A stretch of DNA of 51,380 nt, taken from NCBI GenBank assembly GCA_026396415.1, contig JAPLWX010000035.1:1-51380 (forward strand), given 5' to 3'. Made by a program: the position numbers and the translations under genes. Position 1 is the first letter of the stretch; every line of letters begins with the position of its first letter. Source of the stretch: Microcaldota archaeon (GTDB lineage: Archaea > Micrarchaeota > Micrarchaeia > Anstonellales > Anstonellaceae). Positions 30,661 to 39,167 of this stretch are shown in pieces. The notes under the pieces were generated by a model. That model had not been told where the DNA came from, did no database searches, and saw nothing but the letters and a program-made list of their open reading frames with translations.

Positions 30661-31257
30661 ATGGCAGGTTCCAAGCTCCCGTATTTGCTTTTCCTCGCGT
30701 TTTTGCTAATGCTTAACGCCGCTGTTTTCTATGTGCCCTATGCCGCGTCCAAGGGGGACGCGAACGCCCCTTTCATGTACGCCGCATTCGCACCGACGTG
30801 CCACCAGCTCACTTCGCGCTCAAACTGCTTGTTCGTCTCGCAGGACGGGAAATATTCTTTCGGCGACTGCCTGCAGTCGGACAAGCTCTTGTACACGCGC
30901 GCCGACGTGGTGGAGGCAGGCGCGGCAACAGGCTACAAGCTGCCGGTGTGCAGCCGCGACGTTGCGATTTACCTTGCCATGCTGGCAGGCGCGCTTGTGC
31001 TTCCATTTGTGCGGCGCGTGGAGAGCGACTCGTGGCCCGATAAATGGCTGCTTGTCGCGGCGTGCGTGCCAATCGCGATTGACGGCTTCACCCAGCTTTT
31101 CGGCCTGCGTGAGAGCAGCAATTTCCTGCGCGAGGTCACCGGCGCAATCGTGGGATTTGCACTGCCGTTCTACATCGTGCCCATGCTCAACTCGCTTTGG
31201 GAGATTGTCGAGGAAAAAATAGCTGGGGAAAAGAAAACAAAGAAAGCGAACATTTAA
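30661..31257 (+). CDS. DUF2085 membrane protein
   Basis: A 198-residue protein with four predicted membrane helices (about 6-27, 101-121, 130-150 and 160-185). Diagnostic DUF2085 motifs are present: APTCHQL..RSNCLF after helix 1, LPVCSRDVAIYLAMLAG, and PIAIDGFTQLFGLRESSNFLREVTG. The conserved Cys/His residues face the outside after the first helix, so a metal- or redox-related role has been suggested for such proteins, but none is established. Its start is close to a TATA box, suggesting a leaderless mRNA. Confidence 0.85.
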   Translation: MAGSKLPYLLFLAFLLMLNAAVFYVPYAASKGDANAPFMYAAFAPTCHQLTSRSNCLFVSQDGKYSFGDCLQSDKLLYTRADVVEAGAATGYKLPVCSRDVAIYLAMLAGALVLPFVRRVESDSWPDKWLLVAACVPIAIDGFTQLFGLRESSNFLREVTGAIVGFALPFYIVPMLNSLWEIVEEKIAGEKKTKKANI

Positions 31258-31293
31258 AACTACTTTCCCACAGAAAACAACAAAGGTGGTGGG

Positions 31294-32016
31294 ATGCTGA
31301 AAATCCAGGGCTTCACAGTTGTTGACAGGCAGCTTATGAAAGAGGCAAGCAATATCACTGCAAGGAAAAACAAATTTGACCAGCGTGCGCATGGAAACGG
31401 GCTGAGCCAGTTTTTCCGAGACATCAAGGACTATAACTATGCAATCAAGACGCTTAAAAACATCGAGAGCAAGGAAAATTATTACAAGACGGTGGTTTAC
31501 GAAGGAGAGCGCCTGTCCGCCTGGGATTCAATCCTCAAGGCAAGGGAGAAAAATGTGCTCGCTTGCGAGATGGAGACCGGCGATTGGCTGTTCGCACCGC
31601 AATATCAGCATGTTCTGGAGCAGGCAAAGCGGACTGTGGGCGAAATGGCGAAAAAAATAAGCGAAGCAAACTATACCCGCAGCCGCCTGTTTGAGAAGAT
31701 GAAAAGCAAGATATTTCACAGGGACATTGCAGCCGCTGGAGTTGGAGTCACTCTTGCGGCAATAGCATTCACCCTCCCTGTTTGGGGCTCTGCGCTAATC
31801 TCAATCGCAATTGGGCAGCCTATTGAATTGAAACAAGTATTGGAGATTTACTTTGCTTCCATACCAATTACATTCATGCCATTAAGCATGCTGGCACTCG
31901 GGGCATATGCGTATCCCTCGGGCTGGCTGAAAAATCTCAGCTCGGAAAAAGTCGAAGCCAGATACGTTGCCTCGATCGAAGTGGCTAACAAATTAACGAC
32001 TGTTCCCGTGGACTGA
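31294..32016 (+). CDS. Hypothetical protein with two C-terminal membrane helices
   Basis: A 240-residue protein, not recognised. Residues 1-140 are helical and charged (coiled-coil-like IKTLKNIESKENYYK; VGEMAKKISEANYTRSRLFEKM). Two hydrophobic segments follow (about 148-170 and 180-212), then a cytosolic tail. The layout resembles the 201-residue protein at 4748-5353 (soluble helical domain, membrane hairpin, short tail), though no sequence identity is evident. AAAGGTGGTGGG precedes the ATG at 31294. Confidence 0.6.
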   Translation: MLKIQGFTVVDRQLMKEASNITARKNKFDQRAHGNGLSQFFRDIKDYNYAIKTLKNIESKENYYKTVVYEGERLSAWDSILKAREKNVLACEMETGDWLFAPQYQHVLEQAKRTVGEMAKKISEANYTRSRLFEKMKSKIFHRDIAAAGVGVTLAAIAFTLPVWGSALISIAIGQPIELKQVLEIYFASIPITFMPLSMLALGAYAYPSGWLKNLSSEKVEARYVASIEVANKLTTVPVD

Positions 32017-32065
32017 GGAAGCGTCTCAGGTTAATCAATACGGATAAGGCTGCCCGTCTTTTTCC

Positions 32066-33772
32066 TTATTCAAACAGGTGCTCCGCGATGACTCCGTACG
32101 CGGGCCGCGAGATGAAAAGCCCGAGGAGCGAGCCCAGCACGGTCGCGGTCGCAAAGCCGATGATTTCCACAAGGCCCGAGAAGAACAGGAGCGGGACCAT
32201 TGCGACGACCGCCACCGTCACGGAAGTGGTGATGATGGCAAACGCCTTTTCCAGCCTCTTTGGCATCTCGCCCTCCTTTTTGAGAAGCTCGTCGGTCACG
32301 ATGATTTGCGCGTCCACGCCCACGCCGATTGCGGCAAGGATTCCCGCCATGCCAGCAAGGTCGATTGTGAATGAGCCGAGGATTGCAAGCAGAATGACTA
32401 GCTCGGCAAGGCTGATGAAAATCATGGGAAGGATGATTTGCATGTGGCGGTAGCGGATGGAAACCATGAGGGAGATTGCAAGAAGCGAGAACAGGAGCCC
32501 GATCAATGAAAGCCGCAGGAACTCCTCGCCAAGAGGCGCGGGGATGACTGTTTTTGAGCCCAGCGTTATCTGGACGGGAAGCGCGCCTCCCTTGAGAAGG
32601 GACTCGAGCTCCTTTTCCTTTTTGATGGCATCAAGCGCCTTTGCCTGCGCATTTGCGCCCTCAGCCGGCCCGTTTATCGTGTAGGAGAAGTTAGGTATCC
32701 CTTCTGTCACGGATGGCACGAGGCGTGGCGCGGACATGAGGCCTGCCGCCGTCCATTGCGACACTGCGTCGCTTGCGGGATTTTCAGGGGAAACGATATA
32801 CTTGGGCGTCATTTCAGCATCCGTCTTTTCCACCACGGCAAAGCCCGCGGCGCGAAGAGACGGGATGAGCGAGCTGTTGGCTGTCACGATTGCGCGCGTC
32901 TTGTTGGTTGCAGGCTTGACAGAGAGGTTCTGCTGCATGCTCTCCTCGAGGTAAACCGTGATGTTGTCGCCCTCGAGCGAAAGCGCCGAAGTTGCGATTT
33001 GCAGCGCGCGCGCCTTCGCAATGGGCACCACGCGCGTCTTGGAGGCGGCGTCTGCCATGAGCTCCTTTTCAGTCAATACCATGATTGCGTCCGAGGGGCG
33101 GTCAAGGAACATGTAGAGGGGATAGTTGCCCTTCCCTTTCGCAACGTCCGCAAAGCGCTGCGCACCCGCCTGCGTCACCGTGAAGCTCACGCCCCAGTCG
33201 GCGCCCTGGAGGTACTGCGAAGGGATGGTCATTATGGTGCCGGAGTAGATTTCCTCGCCCTTGACTGCCACCTTGCCGTCCACTATGCCGCGATACACGC
33301 CCTGCCTCGAGAGGAGGTTTTCCACGTCGGACACAAGCTGGGGGCTGCTCTGCGGCATTTCAACATAAATTTCCGAGTCGCCAATCGGGCGCACCTTCAC
33401 CTCGGAAAGCCCGAACGAGGCTGCGCGCGTCTTGATGGTGTTCACCATCTCCTCCATGGTGACTGCGTCCACCGGCTTTTCAAGAAGCACCGGGATCCTC
33501 ACTCCGCCCGAGAAGTCTATCCCGAATTTCACGCCGTTCGAGGCTATGGAGAATGCGGAAAGGAAGACGATTGCGATGAGGACCGCCACGCGGATGCTGT
33601 CGCTTTTTATGAAGGCGGCGGCTATTGCGATTGCCAGTATGGAGGCGACGTAGATAGGCACGCCGTGCGCCTTGTCAAGGAACATCGCGGCGCATGCGAT
33701 GAGGGCAACGCAGAAGATTGCGGCTACCTCGCGCTTTTTTGCGCCCGCGATTATTTCACTTGTAGATATCAT
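32066..33772 (-). CDS. secD: Protein-export membrane protein SecD
   Basis: A 568-residue SecD of the RND superfamily, working with SecF to drive late steps of Sec export. GIDFSGGVRI follows the canonical first helix. A large extracellular domain (about 105-395) precedes five C-terminal helices with AAIGVGVDAQIIVTDE, the conserved D1-type loop. Two extra hydrophobic helices (residues about 15-32 and 38-55) lie before the usual first helix, which itself starts near 62; most SecD proteins lack them. It starts 12 bases after the secF stop. Confidence 0.93.
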   Translation of the reverse strand: MISTSEIIAGAKKREVAAIFCVALIACAAMFLDKAHGVPIYVASILAIAIAAAFIKSDSIRVAVLIAIVFLSAFSIASNGVKFGIDFSGGVRIPVLLEKPVDAVTMEEMVNTIKTRAASFGLSEVKVRPIGDSEIYVEMPQSSPQLVSDVENLLSRQGVYRGIVDGKVAVKGEEIYSGTIMTIPSQYLQGADWGVSFTVTQAGAQRFADVAKGKGNYPLYMFLDRPSDAIMVLTEKELMADAASKTRVVPIAKARALQIATSALSLEGDNITVYLEESMQQNLSVKPATNKTRAIVTANSSLIPSLRAAGFAVVEKTDAEMTPKYIVSPENPASDAVSQWTAAGLMSAPRLVPSVTEGIPNFSYTINGPAEGANAQAKALDAIKKEKELESLLKGGALPVQITLGSKTVIPAPLGEEFLRLSLIGLLFSLLAISLMVSIRYRHMQIILPMIFISLAELVILLAILGSFTIDLAGMAGILAAIGVGVDAQIIVTDELLKKEGEMPKRLEKAFAIITTSVTVAVVAMVPLLFFSGLVEIIGFATATVLGSLLGLFISRPAYGVIAEHLFE

Positions 33773-33784
33773 TGCATTACCCGC

Positions 33785-34939
33785 TTAGTTTGAGAATATT
33801 GAGGACAGGAAAGGCGCTTGCCCCTCGCCGGTCTTGCCGCCGTGCTCGAGATACCAGAGCACAATGACGCCGTTTAACAGCCAGGTGGCAATCAGGTCGC
33901 CAAGCAAGCCGGCAAGCGCCACCGATGAAATCTCGTAGTATGTGTTGATGTGCGTCACCGACGCGAGGATGAAGAGGCAGACGAAGGCGAGCATGAGGGC
34001 CATGCTCATGGTCATCCCTGTTTTCATTGCTTCGTATGCCCTCTCGCGCGCAGAGCCCTCCCTGCGCTTTATCACGCGCATGGTGAGCAGCACGTCGGTG
34101 TCAAGCGAAAAGCCCACGAGCATGATGAGTGCCGCAAACGAGGCGAGCGTGAGCGGGATGCCGAACAGCCCCATTGCCCCAAGCGCGATTGTCACGTCGC
34201 ATGCCGCGCCCAGGAGGACCGCAAGGCTGGGCACGAACGTCCGGAAGATTATGAACACCACGACGCTCACGAGTATTGTGGAGTAGACGACCACCATGAA
34301 TGCCTGGTCTATGAATTTTGCCGAAAGCGAGGCGGAAACCTCGTTGAAGGAGGCGCTTTCATAATTCACATATGAGGAGAGCGTGGCGGAAAGCTTTGCC
34401 GAGTAGCCGTCGGTTATCTGCCGGTATGCTGCGCTCGCCTCGGACTTGAGGTCGTTGCTGTTCGTTATTGCCGACGACTTCATGGAAGAATTCGCGATTG
34501 CGAAAAGCTCGTCCGATATCTTGTCTATGCCCTGCCTGGCGGCGGCATATTTTGCAACCGCGCCGGAGCTTGCGTTGGTTACAGTGACGTCGGATTCAAG
34601 CCGGGAGACCTCGTCTATTTTTTCAAAGAAGGCGGACTTGAGGTTTTCCGCGCGCGTAAGCGAATCATCGCGCTCGATCTCAACTTCCACTTCATATCCT
34701 TTGGGGTTGGAAAGCGACTTTACCGATGAGACGGCGTATCCTTTCCCGGTGAGCAGCGCCGAAAGCGCGTCCGCGTCCACTGACGCGTTGGTCTGCATGG
34801 TGGCAAGCGTGCCGCCCTTGAAGTCCACGCCCAGCTTTATCTGCGGGATGAAGAAAAGCGAGAATAGCACAAGGAGCAGCGGCACAGCCACCAGGACCTT
34901 GTAATTCCCCGAATACGGGTTCGGCATTGTTATGGACAT
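33785..34939 (-). CDS. secF: Protein-export membrane protein SecF
   Basis: A 384-residue SecF. GVDFKGGT follows helix 1, and FSLDTDVLLTMRV is the SecF-type conserved segment. Five C-terminal helices follow. The extracellular part between helix 1 and helix 2 is about 170 residues (helical, rich in Ser and Ala) against roughly 80-100 in common SecF, so this copy is enlarged. ATG 34939 is preferred (AGGT upstream); ATG 34927 is an alternative. Confidence 0.92.
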   Translation of the reverse strand: MSITMPNPYSGNYKVLVAVPLLLVLFSLFFIPQIKLGVDFKGGTLATMQTNASVDADALSALLTGKGYAVSSVKSLSNPKGYEVEVEIERDDSLTRAENLKSAFFEKIDEVSRLESDVTVTNASSGAVAKYAAARQGIDKISDELFAIANSSMKSSAITNSNDLKSEASAAYRQITDGYSAKLSATLSSYVNYESASFNEVSASLSAKFIDQAFMVVVYSTILVSVVVFIIFRTFVPSLAVLLGAACDVTIALGAMGLFGIPLTLASFAALIMLVGFSLDTDVLLTMRVIKRREGSARERAYEAMKTGMTMSMALMLAFVCLFILASVTHINTYYEISSVALAGLLGDLIATWLLNGVIVLWYLEHGGKTGEGQAPFLSSIFSN

Positions 34940-34959
34940 GGCAAGACCTATACACTGCA

Positions 34960-35178
34960 CTATGGATTGTTCTCCCACGAGAATGGCATTACTGCCGCAA
35001 AATAGTTTTTAAACCCACGCTTGGCGCACGCAGGGGAAAACCATTCGAGCGCGGTGAACGCCACGCCCGGCCCTGCGCCCGCAAGGGCAGCAAAGGCGAG
35101 CACGCAGGGAAAAAATGCCGGCAGCAGCTGGCGGCGGCGCCCTGCTCTCCTGCCGTTGCCTTTTGCGGAGCTGCTCAT
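34960..35178 (-). CDS. Possible small membrane protein upstream of secF (72 aa)
   Basis: The ORF begins with an ATGA overlap on the stop of the preceding small frame. It encodes a basic N-terminus (GRRAGRRRQ) and one hydrophobic stretch (LLPAFFPCVLAFAALAGAGP). It ends 20 bases before secF. Against it: a TTTAAAAAC promoter box lies inside it. The family is not recognised. Confidence 0.35.
   Translation of the reverse strand: MSSSAKGNGRRAGRRRQLLPAFFPCVLAFAALAGAGPGVAFTALEWFSPACAKRGFKNYFAAVMPFSWENNP
35005..35013 (-). promoter_or_regulatory. TATA-type promoter for secF-secD
   Basis: On the minus strand TTTAAAAAC lies about 70 bases before the SecF ATG, inside the 72-codon ORF. It could provide a separate transcript for secFD. 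Confidence 0.45.
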
Positions 35179-35353
35179 TTCTTCTTCTTTTGGTCCGAGG
35201 TTACCTCAATCGCGAAATAGCCGGTAACCCCTCCAAGCATAGCAGCTATGGAAGCAGTCTCCATACCGGGGGGGCAGCGGGCATTCCCGAAAGAATGAAC
35301 ATACCGCCGCCGATTACGCCAGCTGCGCCGCAGACACTGGAACCCAAGCTCAT
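35175..35353 (-). pseudogene. Small two-helix membrane ORF interrupted at a C7 run
   Basis: From ATG 35353 the frame reads MSLGSSVCGAAGVIGGG... for 35 codons and stops. Inserting one base in the homopolymer (G7 on the plus strand at 35268-35274) continues it into METASIAAMLGGVTGYFAI... and a KKKK end at 35175, giving a 59-residue protein with two membrane helices. Good upstream signals (TATAAAAAAGG, then GGGCGTGA) precede the start. Either a sequencing/assembly error or a true frameshift explains the break; slippage on the run is also possible. Confidence 0.45.
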
Positions 35354-35408
35354 GTAATCACGCCCTTTTTCCTTTTTTATATTTTCAATCCATTATATAG
35401 GCATATAA

Positions 35409-36398
35409 TCATATTATCTTTATCAGGCCCCTCCCGATTTCGGCAAGGTCCGCGCCCATGAGCGAGCCGGTTTGCCGTATGAACGTGAACGTTATTATGA
35501 GCGCGACCAATGGGTAGAACATGGACTGGAGGAAGAACACGTTTATGGTGCCACCGAAAAACCCGGTTATGCCCCCAAGCTTGCCCTTCTCGGACTTGAG
35601 CTTGTAATACTCCTTCATCTGCGCACCCGCGTTGTTGAGGCATGGCGCGTCAGGCGGCATGCTTGTGCTCATTATCGACACCTGTGAGCACGCTGCGCCA
35701 GTGTTTGGCATCATGGCGACTATGAGGACATAGCATATGGGAAAAACGAACGCGAAACCCAGCGCAAACGCGGTGATAAGCCCGCCTGCGCCGCGCGTTA
35801 CAGGGAAGGCGCGCAGTATCAGCCCGATTGGCAGGAATATCTGGACCATGGTGTACTGGGAAAACTGCAGCACAAAAAACTGCACGTAGTTGAAAAGCGC
35901 TAGGTAAATGAGGTTGTTGCAAAAGAAATGGAACAGGCTCACAAACCCCCCGAGCGCATAGCCGCCGCCGATTGCCTCGATGCCAAGCGAGTCAAGCCCT
36001 ATCTTGCTGAAAAACTCGGAGGGATAGTTGTAGATGAAAATAAGGGAATACATGTTCCCTTCGCATTTTATGATTTTGGACAGGTATGCCTGGCCGATGT
36101 TGATCGGGTTGTTGATGTCTGGGTTCAGGATGATGTCCTTGAGCGGGATGTTGCCTGAGGCGGATACGAGCTGGGAAGTTATGCCTCTTGTCACGGCATA
36201 GCCGGCGGTGACCATGACCAGGGCAAAGAAGATTATGAGGAAGCTCACCGCCACCTGCGCATATTCGGCGCGCACCCACATGCTGAGGCTCTGGAGGGAA
36301 AATGCCTTTGCCACCATCTGGAGGAGCACGGTTATGAAAAACGAGCAGAGCGCTATGGTGGTGCAGAGGACTGCCCAGTCCGGGAAGAAATCCATCAT
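35409..36398 (-). CDS. Polytopic membrane paralog F
   Basis: A 329-residue protein, last of six tandem relatives. Shared features: an early helix followed by RAEYAQVAVSFLIIFFALV, an extracellular loop with Cys, LPIGLILRAFPVTRGAGG (the family motif P-x-G-x-x-x-R-x-F-x-x-T-R-x-x-G-G) before a helix ending in FPICY, a short extracellular segment CSQVSIMSTSMPPDAPC, a last helix, and a tail ADLAEIGRGLIKII. Start ATGATG at 36398/36395. Likely a subunit of a membrane complex with the other five; function unknown, VirB6/TrbL-like at most by analogy. Confidence 0.75.
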   Translation of the reverse strand: MMDFFPDWAVLCTTIALCSFFITVLLQMVAKAFSLQSLSMWVRAEYAQVAVSFLIIFFALVMVTAGYAVTRGITSQLVSASGNIPLKDIILNPDINNPINIGQAYLSKIIKCEGNMYSLIFIYNYPSEFFSKIGLDSLGIEAIGGGYALGGFVSLFHFFCNNLIYLALFNYVQFFVLQFSQYTMVQIFLPIGLILRAFPVTRGAGGLITAFALGFAFVFPICYVLIVAMMPNTGAACSQVSIMSTSMPPDAPCLNNAGAQMKEYYKLKSEKGKLGGITGFFGGTINVFFLQSMFYPLVALIITFTFIRQTGSLMGADLAEIGRGLIKII

Positions 36399-36520
36399 AT
36401 CAGCCTCGAATCAACTATGCCGCTCGCGTGCATGGCATCAGCCTCGCTGCGCGATTGCCGCGCCCCATCAGCCGCATGCATTCGCGCTGCGCCCGTGAAA
36501 TCTGCGTCAGTGAGCATCAT
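36395..36520 (-). CDS. Junction micro-ORF between paralogs E and F (41 aa)
   Basis: It begins ATGATG overlapping the stop of E (MML, compare MMD of F) and ends ATGATG on the start of F. Its C-terminus DSRLI copies the LTRLI end of E. The 16-mer CATCATATCAGCCTCG on the plus strand is present at both ends. The interior is Ala/Arg/His-rich without a hydrophobic segment. Confidence 0.5.
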   Translation of the reverse strand: MMLTDADFTGAARMHAADGARQSRSEADAMHASGIVDSRLI

Positions 36521-37587
36521 ATCAGCCTCGTAAGGTTCGAAACGTCAAGCTCGTCGCCCAGGAACGCGGTCGTGCCGCGCGCGATTTCCACAAGCACGAT
36601 GAAATTGAGCACAGGCAGCACCACGGCAGCTATGAAATATACCAGTATGGGGTTGATAAGCAGCAGCAGCCCGTCGGCAATCCTCCCGGCAAATGAGTTG
36701 TAGTTCGAGTTCTGGTGGCCAGGGTCCCAGATGCCGCGGACCTGGTCGGAGTATTGCTGGGGGGTGGGCGTGGTGCCGCCCTGGGCGTTCTGGTTGGCCG
36801 TTGCGTCCACTTCCGCCTGCCACTTCGTAAGACTGACCATCTGGTCGTTTATGAGGTAGTCGTTGAACACCATTATTATCGGGTAGAAGAGGAAAAACGA
36901 TATGGAGATGCCCAATAGGGTGCCGCCGAAGCTCCGCGTGGGCTCGAAGCAGCGGAAGAATATGCCCATTGGGAACAGGTAGCCCAGGCAGGCAAACGCC
37001 AGGTAGTCAAGCATCCGCATCTGGAGCTGGAGCAGGAGGAAGGAGGTGATGAAGCCCGAGAGCATCACGAACATGAGCGAGTTTATCTGCCCCATGGTCT
37101 CAAGCGGGTTCTCGTTGGAGCCCACGCCCAAGGGGGAGCTTAGCACAGTGGTGCGGCTCAGGAATGTCAGTATTTTCGAGAGGTACATTATGTAGGAGAA
37201 TATCAGGTAGCCCGCTTTTTCGAGCTTGGCGAAATAATCGCCTATTATCTGGAACATATTAAGCCCCTTGTATTTCTGGTCAAGAAGCCCCATGTCAAAT
37301 GTGCACGAGCCGATGAGCGCGACCGTGAAAAAAACCATCACAGTAGCGGTGGCGAAAACCTGGAAAAGCTCGAACTTCGTCCAGATGAGGAGCTGGGGGT
37401 GGCGGAAGAACGAGGCGAACATGTAAAGCAATGCGAGAGCGATGGTGGAAACCACGAGCGCGAGCACCGAGAGGAGGAGCCAGTCGCTGCCAAGCAGCGC
37501 CCCGCCAGCCCCTGCGTTAATATTGCCTGCGGCCTGGGCATCCAGGATGGGCTTGCATGCGAGCTGCATCATTGTTGGCACGGCCAT
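36517..37587 (-). CDS. Polytopic membrane paralog E
   Basis: A 356-residue membrane protein of the same family. First helix WLLLSVLALVVSTIALALLY, then WTKFELFQVFATATVMVFFTVALIGSC, further helices, the family motif LFPMGIFFRCFEPTRSFGG, a helix ending FYPIIMV, an extracellular hydrophilic loop, and a last helix with tail LGDELDVSNLTRLI. Start 37587 (MAVPTMMQ) is chosen because GAGG is eight bases upstream and because the micro-ORF before it copies exactly this start. Confidence 0.75.
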   Translation of the reverse strand: MAVPTMMQLACKPILDAQAAGNINAGAGGALLGSDWLLLSVLALVVSTIALALLYMFASFFRHPQLLIWTKFELFQVFATATVMVFFTVALIGSCTFDMGLLDQKYKGLNMFQIIGDYFAKLEKAGYLIFSYIMYLSKILTFLSRTTVLSSPLGVGSNENPLETMGQINSLMFVMLSGFITSFLLLQLQMRMLDYLAFACLGYLFPMGIFFRCFEPTRSFGGTLLGISISFFLFYPIIMVFNDYLINDQMVSLTKWQAEVDATANQNAQGGTTPTPQQYSDQVRGIWDPGHQNSNYNSFAGRIADGLLLLINPILVYFIAAVVLPVLNFIVLVEIARGTTAFLGDELDVSNLTRLI

Positions 37588-37592
37588 TTTGC

Positions 37593-37661
37593 TTACCTCG
37601 TCTGCGCCTCGGGCGCGCTTGCCTGCATCGTTGTTTGCACGGGCATTTTCCATTGCCTCAT
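37593..37661 (-). CDS. Junction micro-ORF between paralogs D and E (22 aa)
   Basis: It starts ATGA on the stop of D and ends five bases before the E start. Internal residues MPVQTTMQASAPEAQTR copy the E start MAVPTMMQLAC. The DNA match runs over AAAATG-n-CCGTGC-n-AACAA-n-GATGCAG. Confidence 0.5.
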   Translation of the reverse strand: MRQWKMPVQTTMQASAPEAQTR

Positions 37662-39028
37662 ATCAATTTCTCAAGCGAGCTCAGGTCTATCTCGGTGCCG
37701 AGCACCTTTGCGATTTCCTTCGCAAGCGTGAGCGTCACGAACAGGATGAAAATCGGCACGATGATTGTCATGATGAAAACGAAATACACCATTTCCATTA
37801 TCGCGTAGATTGAGAACATCAGGAACGGGACCATGAGCGCGGTGGACATCCAGCTCACGTTCATGTACTTCAGGAGGCTGATGGTGCCCAAAGCCGCCGC
37901 CGCCCCGCCTGCGAGCGTGTACCACTCCTGCCCCATTATCTTGTCCATGAACGTGGCGCGGTAGACATTGGCGAGTATGGTGTTGTACATGCAGAAGTCC
38001 GGGGAACTGCCCCCGCTGTCGCTGTAGCGCATGTTGAAAAGCCCGTGGATTATCTTGTCCGGCGCGAGCCGGTCAGCAAGCGTGGCACCGTTGTTCCCGT
38101 TGGGGATGTAGGGATCATCCAGGCTGGCGGGCTTCGCGTCTTTCAGGCAGCAGATGGGCTTGCCCACGCACGGTGCCAGGACATGGGCAGGCGTGCTGCC
38201 AGGGTTGACGGCCTGGCCCGCTATTATATCGTCCTCAAGCTGGGAGGAGACGGTTTCGCCCATCATGATTATCATGGCGGGATAGATGAAGAAAAGGGAA
38301 AGCGCAATGCCGATGAGCGCATTGCCGCCCGCCTTGATGCCAAAGCCCCGCAGGAAAAAGCCCGCTGGAAGGAGTATGACCAGCATGTGCGTCTTGATGA
38401 AGCACAGCAGGAACTCCTGCGCGGCCCACATCGCCACCGCGGTGGTGATGAGCTGCATGGTGACGCCGAGGATGTCAAGTATGGGCTTGAACATGGGCGC
38501 GATCTGCAGGCTCACGGTCATGTAGGCAGGCCCGGGAATCTTGAACTGGGGGTTCATGTTGGTGATGAAGCCTGCGATGAAGTTCGCGCCAAGCATCAGG
38601 CCAAAGTCAAAGGACACGGTGTTTTTCGCAAGCACTGCGTAGGCGTGCGCCGCGTCCAGCCTGTCCAGGCCGTAGCCCCAAAGCGGGATGAAAAGCAGGG
38701 TGAATATCCCGAGGAGCGCGGCGGTTTCCACCCCGCCCCAAAGCATGCCCTTGACAAACTCGTTGTATTTCTGGCCCGAAAATGCGCCTGACAGCACCTG
38801 CCCGATTATCGCCCAGGTAACCCCCACCATGATTGCGACAAGGGAAAGCGCAGACCACTCAAGAATCCGCTCAATCGCCTTGTCCTGCGGAACCGCGGGG
38901 CTGCAGGTGACAAGCGCGGAACTGGGGTTGATTATGCTGTCAAACATGGAGGGGGCGAGCACGCCTGCGAGCATTATGAGTGCCAGGAGCGCGGCAACCG
39001 CGATTGATGCCTTCCGTATCTTAGCCAC
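37658..39028 (-). CDS. Polytopic membrane paralog D
   Basis: A 456-residue member. The GTG start at 39028 gives VAKIRKASIAVAALLAL, a signal-anchor helix. Then follow a helix pair around a FSGQKYNEFVKGML segment, several helices, LLPAGFFLRGFGIKAGGNALIG (a divergent copy of the family motif, T-R replaced by I-K), and a Cys-containing extracellular loop (CVGKPICCLKD; FCMY). A last helix and the tail LGTEIDLSSLEKLI end it. Longer and more divergent than its neighbours. Confidence 0.75.
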   Translation of the reverse strand: MAKIRKASIAVAALLALIMLAGVLAPSMFDSIINPSSALVTCSPAVPQDKAIERILEWSALSLVAIMVGVTWAIIGQVLSGAFSGQKYNEFVKGMLWGGVETAALLGIFTLLFIPLWGYGLDRLDAAHAYAVLAKNTVSFDFGLMLGANFIAGFITNMNPQFKIPGPAYMTVSLQIAPMFKPILDILGVTMQLITTAVAMWAAQEFLLCFIKTHMLVILLPAGFFLRGFGIKAGGNALIGIALSLFFIYPAMIIMMGETVSSQLEDDIIAGQAVNPGSTPAHVLAPCVGKPICCLKDAKPASLDDPYIPNGNNGATLADRLAPDKIIHGLFNMRYSDSGGSSPDFCMYNTILANVYRATFMDKIMGQEWYTLAGGAAAALGTISLLKYMNVSWMSTALMVPFLMFSIYAIMEMVYFVFIMTIIVPIFILFVTLTLAKEIAKVLGTEIDLSSLEKLI

Positions 39029-39167
39029 CCATACCAGCCCCTTTGTTTTTGTGCGCGCGCATTGCATCCGCCGTCGCGCAATCCTCCGCAGTTGCACGTG
39101 CCGCATCTGCATTTGTGCGCGGGATGCGCGTCCTGCCGGCGCTGCGGATTTTGCGCATATCCATCAT
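39021..39167 (-). CDS. Junction micro-ORF between paralogs C and D (48 aa)
   Basis: It begins ATGATG on the stop of C and ends eight bases inside the start of D (GTGGCTAA). Residues MRKIRSAG copy the D start VAKIRKAS. The rest is Ala/Arg/Thr-rich with ADAM-type repeats (NADAARATAED, TADAMRAH), also seen in the E/F micro-ORF. Confidence 0.5.
   Translation of the reverse strand: MMDMRKIRSAGRTRIPRTNADAARATAEDCATADAMRAHKNKGAGMGG

Noticed and set aside
32756-33793. 345-codon plus-strand ORF opposite secD
   Set aside because: Antisense to a clear SecD; His/Arg/Val-rich composition without domain features.
34960-35353. Small ORFs near secF as Sec61-beta/SecG
   Set aside because: They lack the single C-terminal helix and the preceding GL-x-R-[FY] motif of archaeal Sec61-beta.
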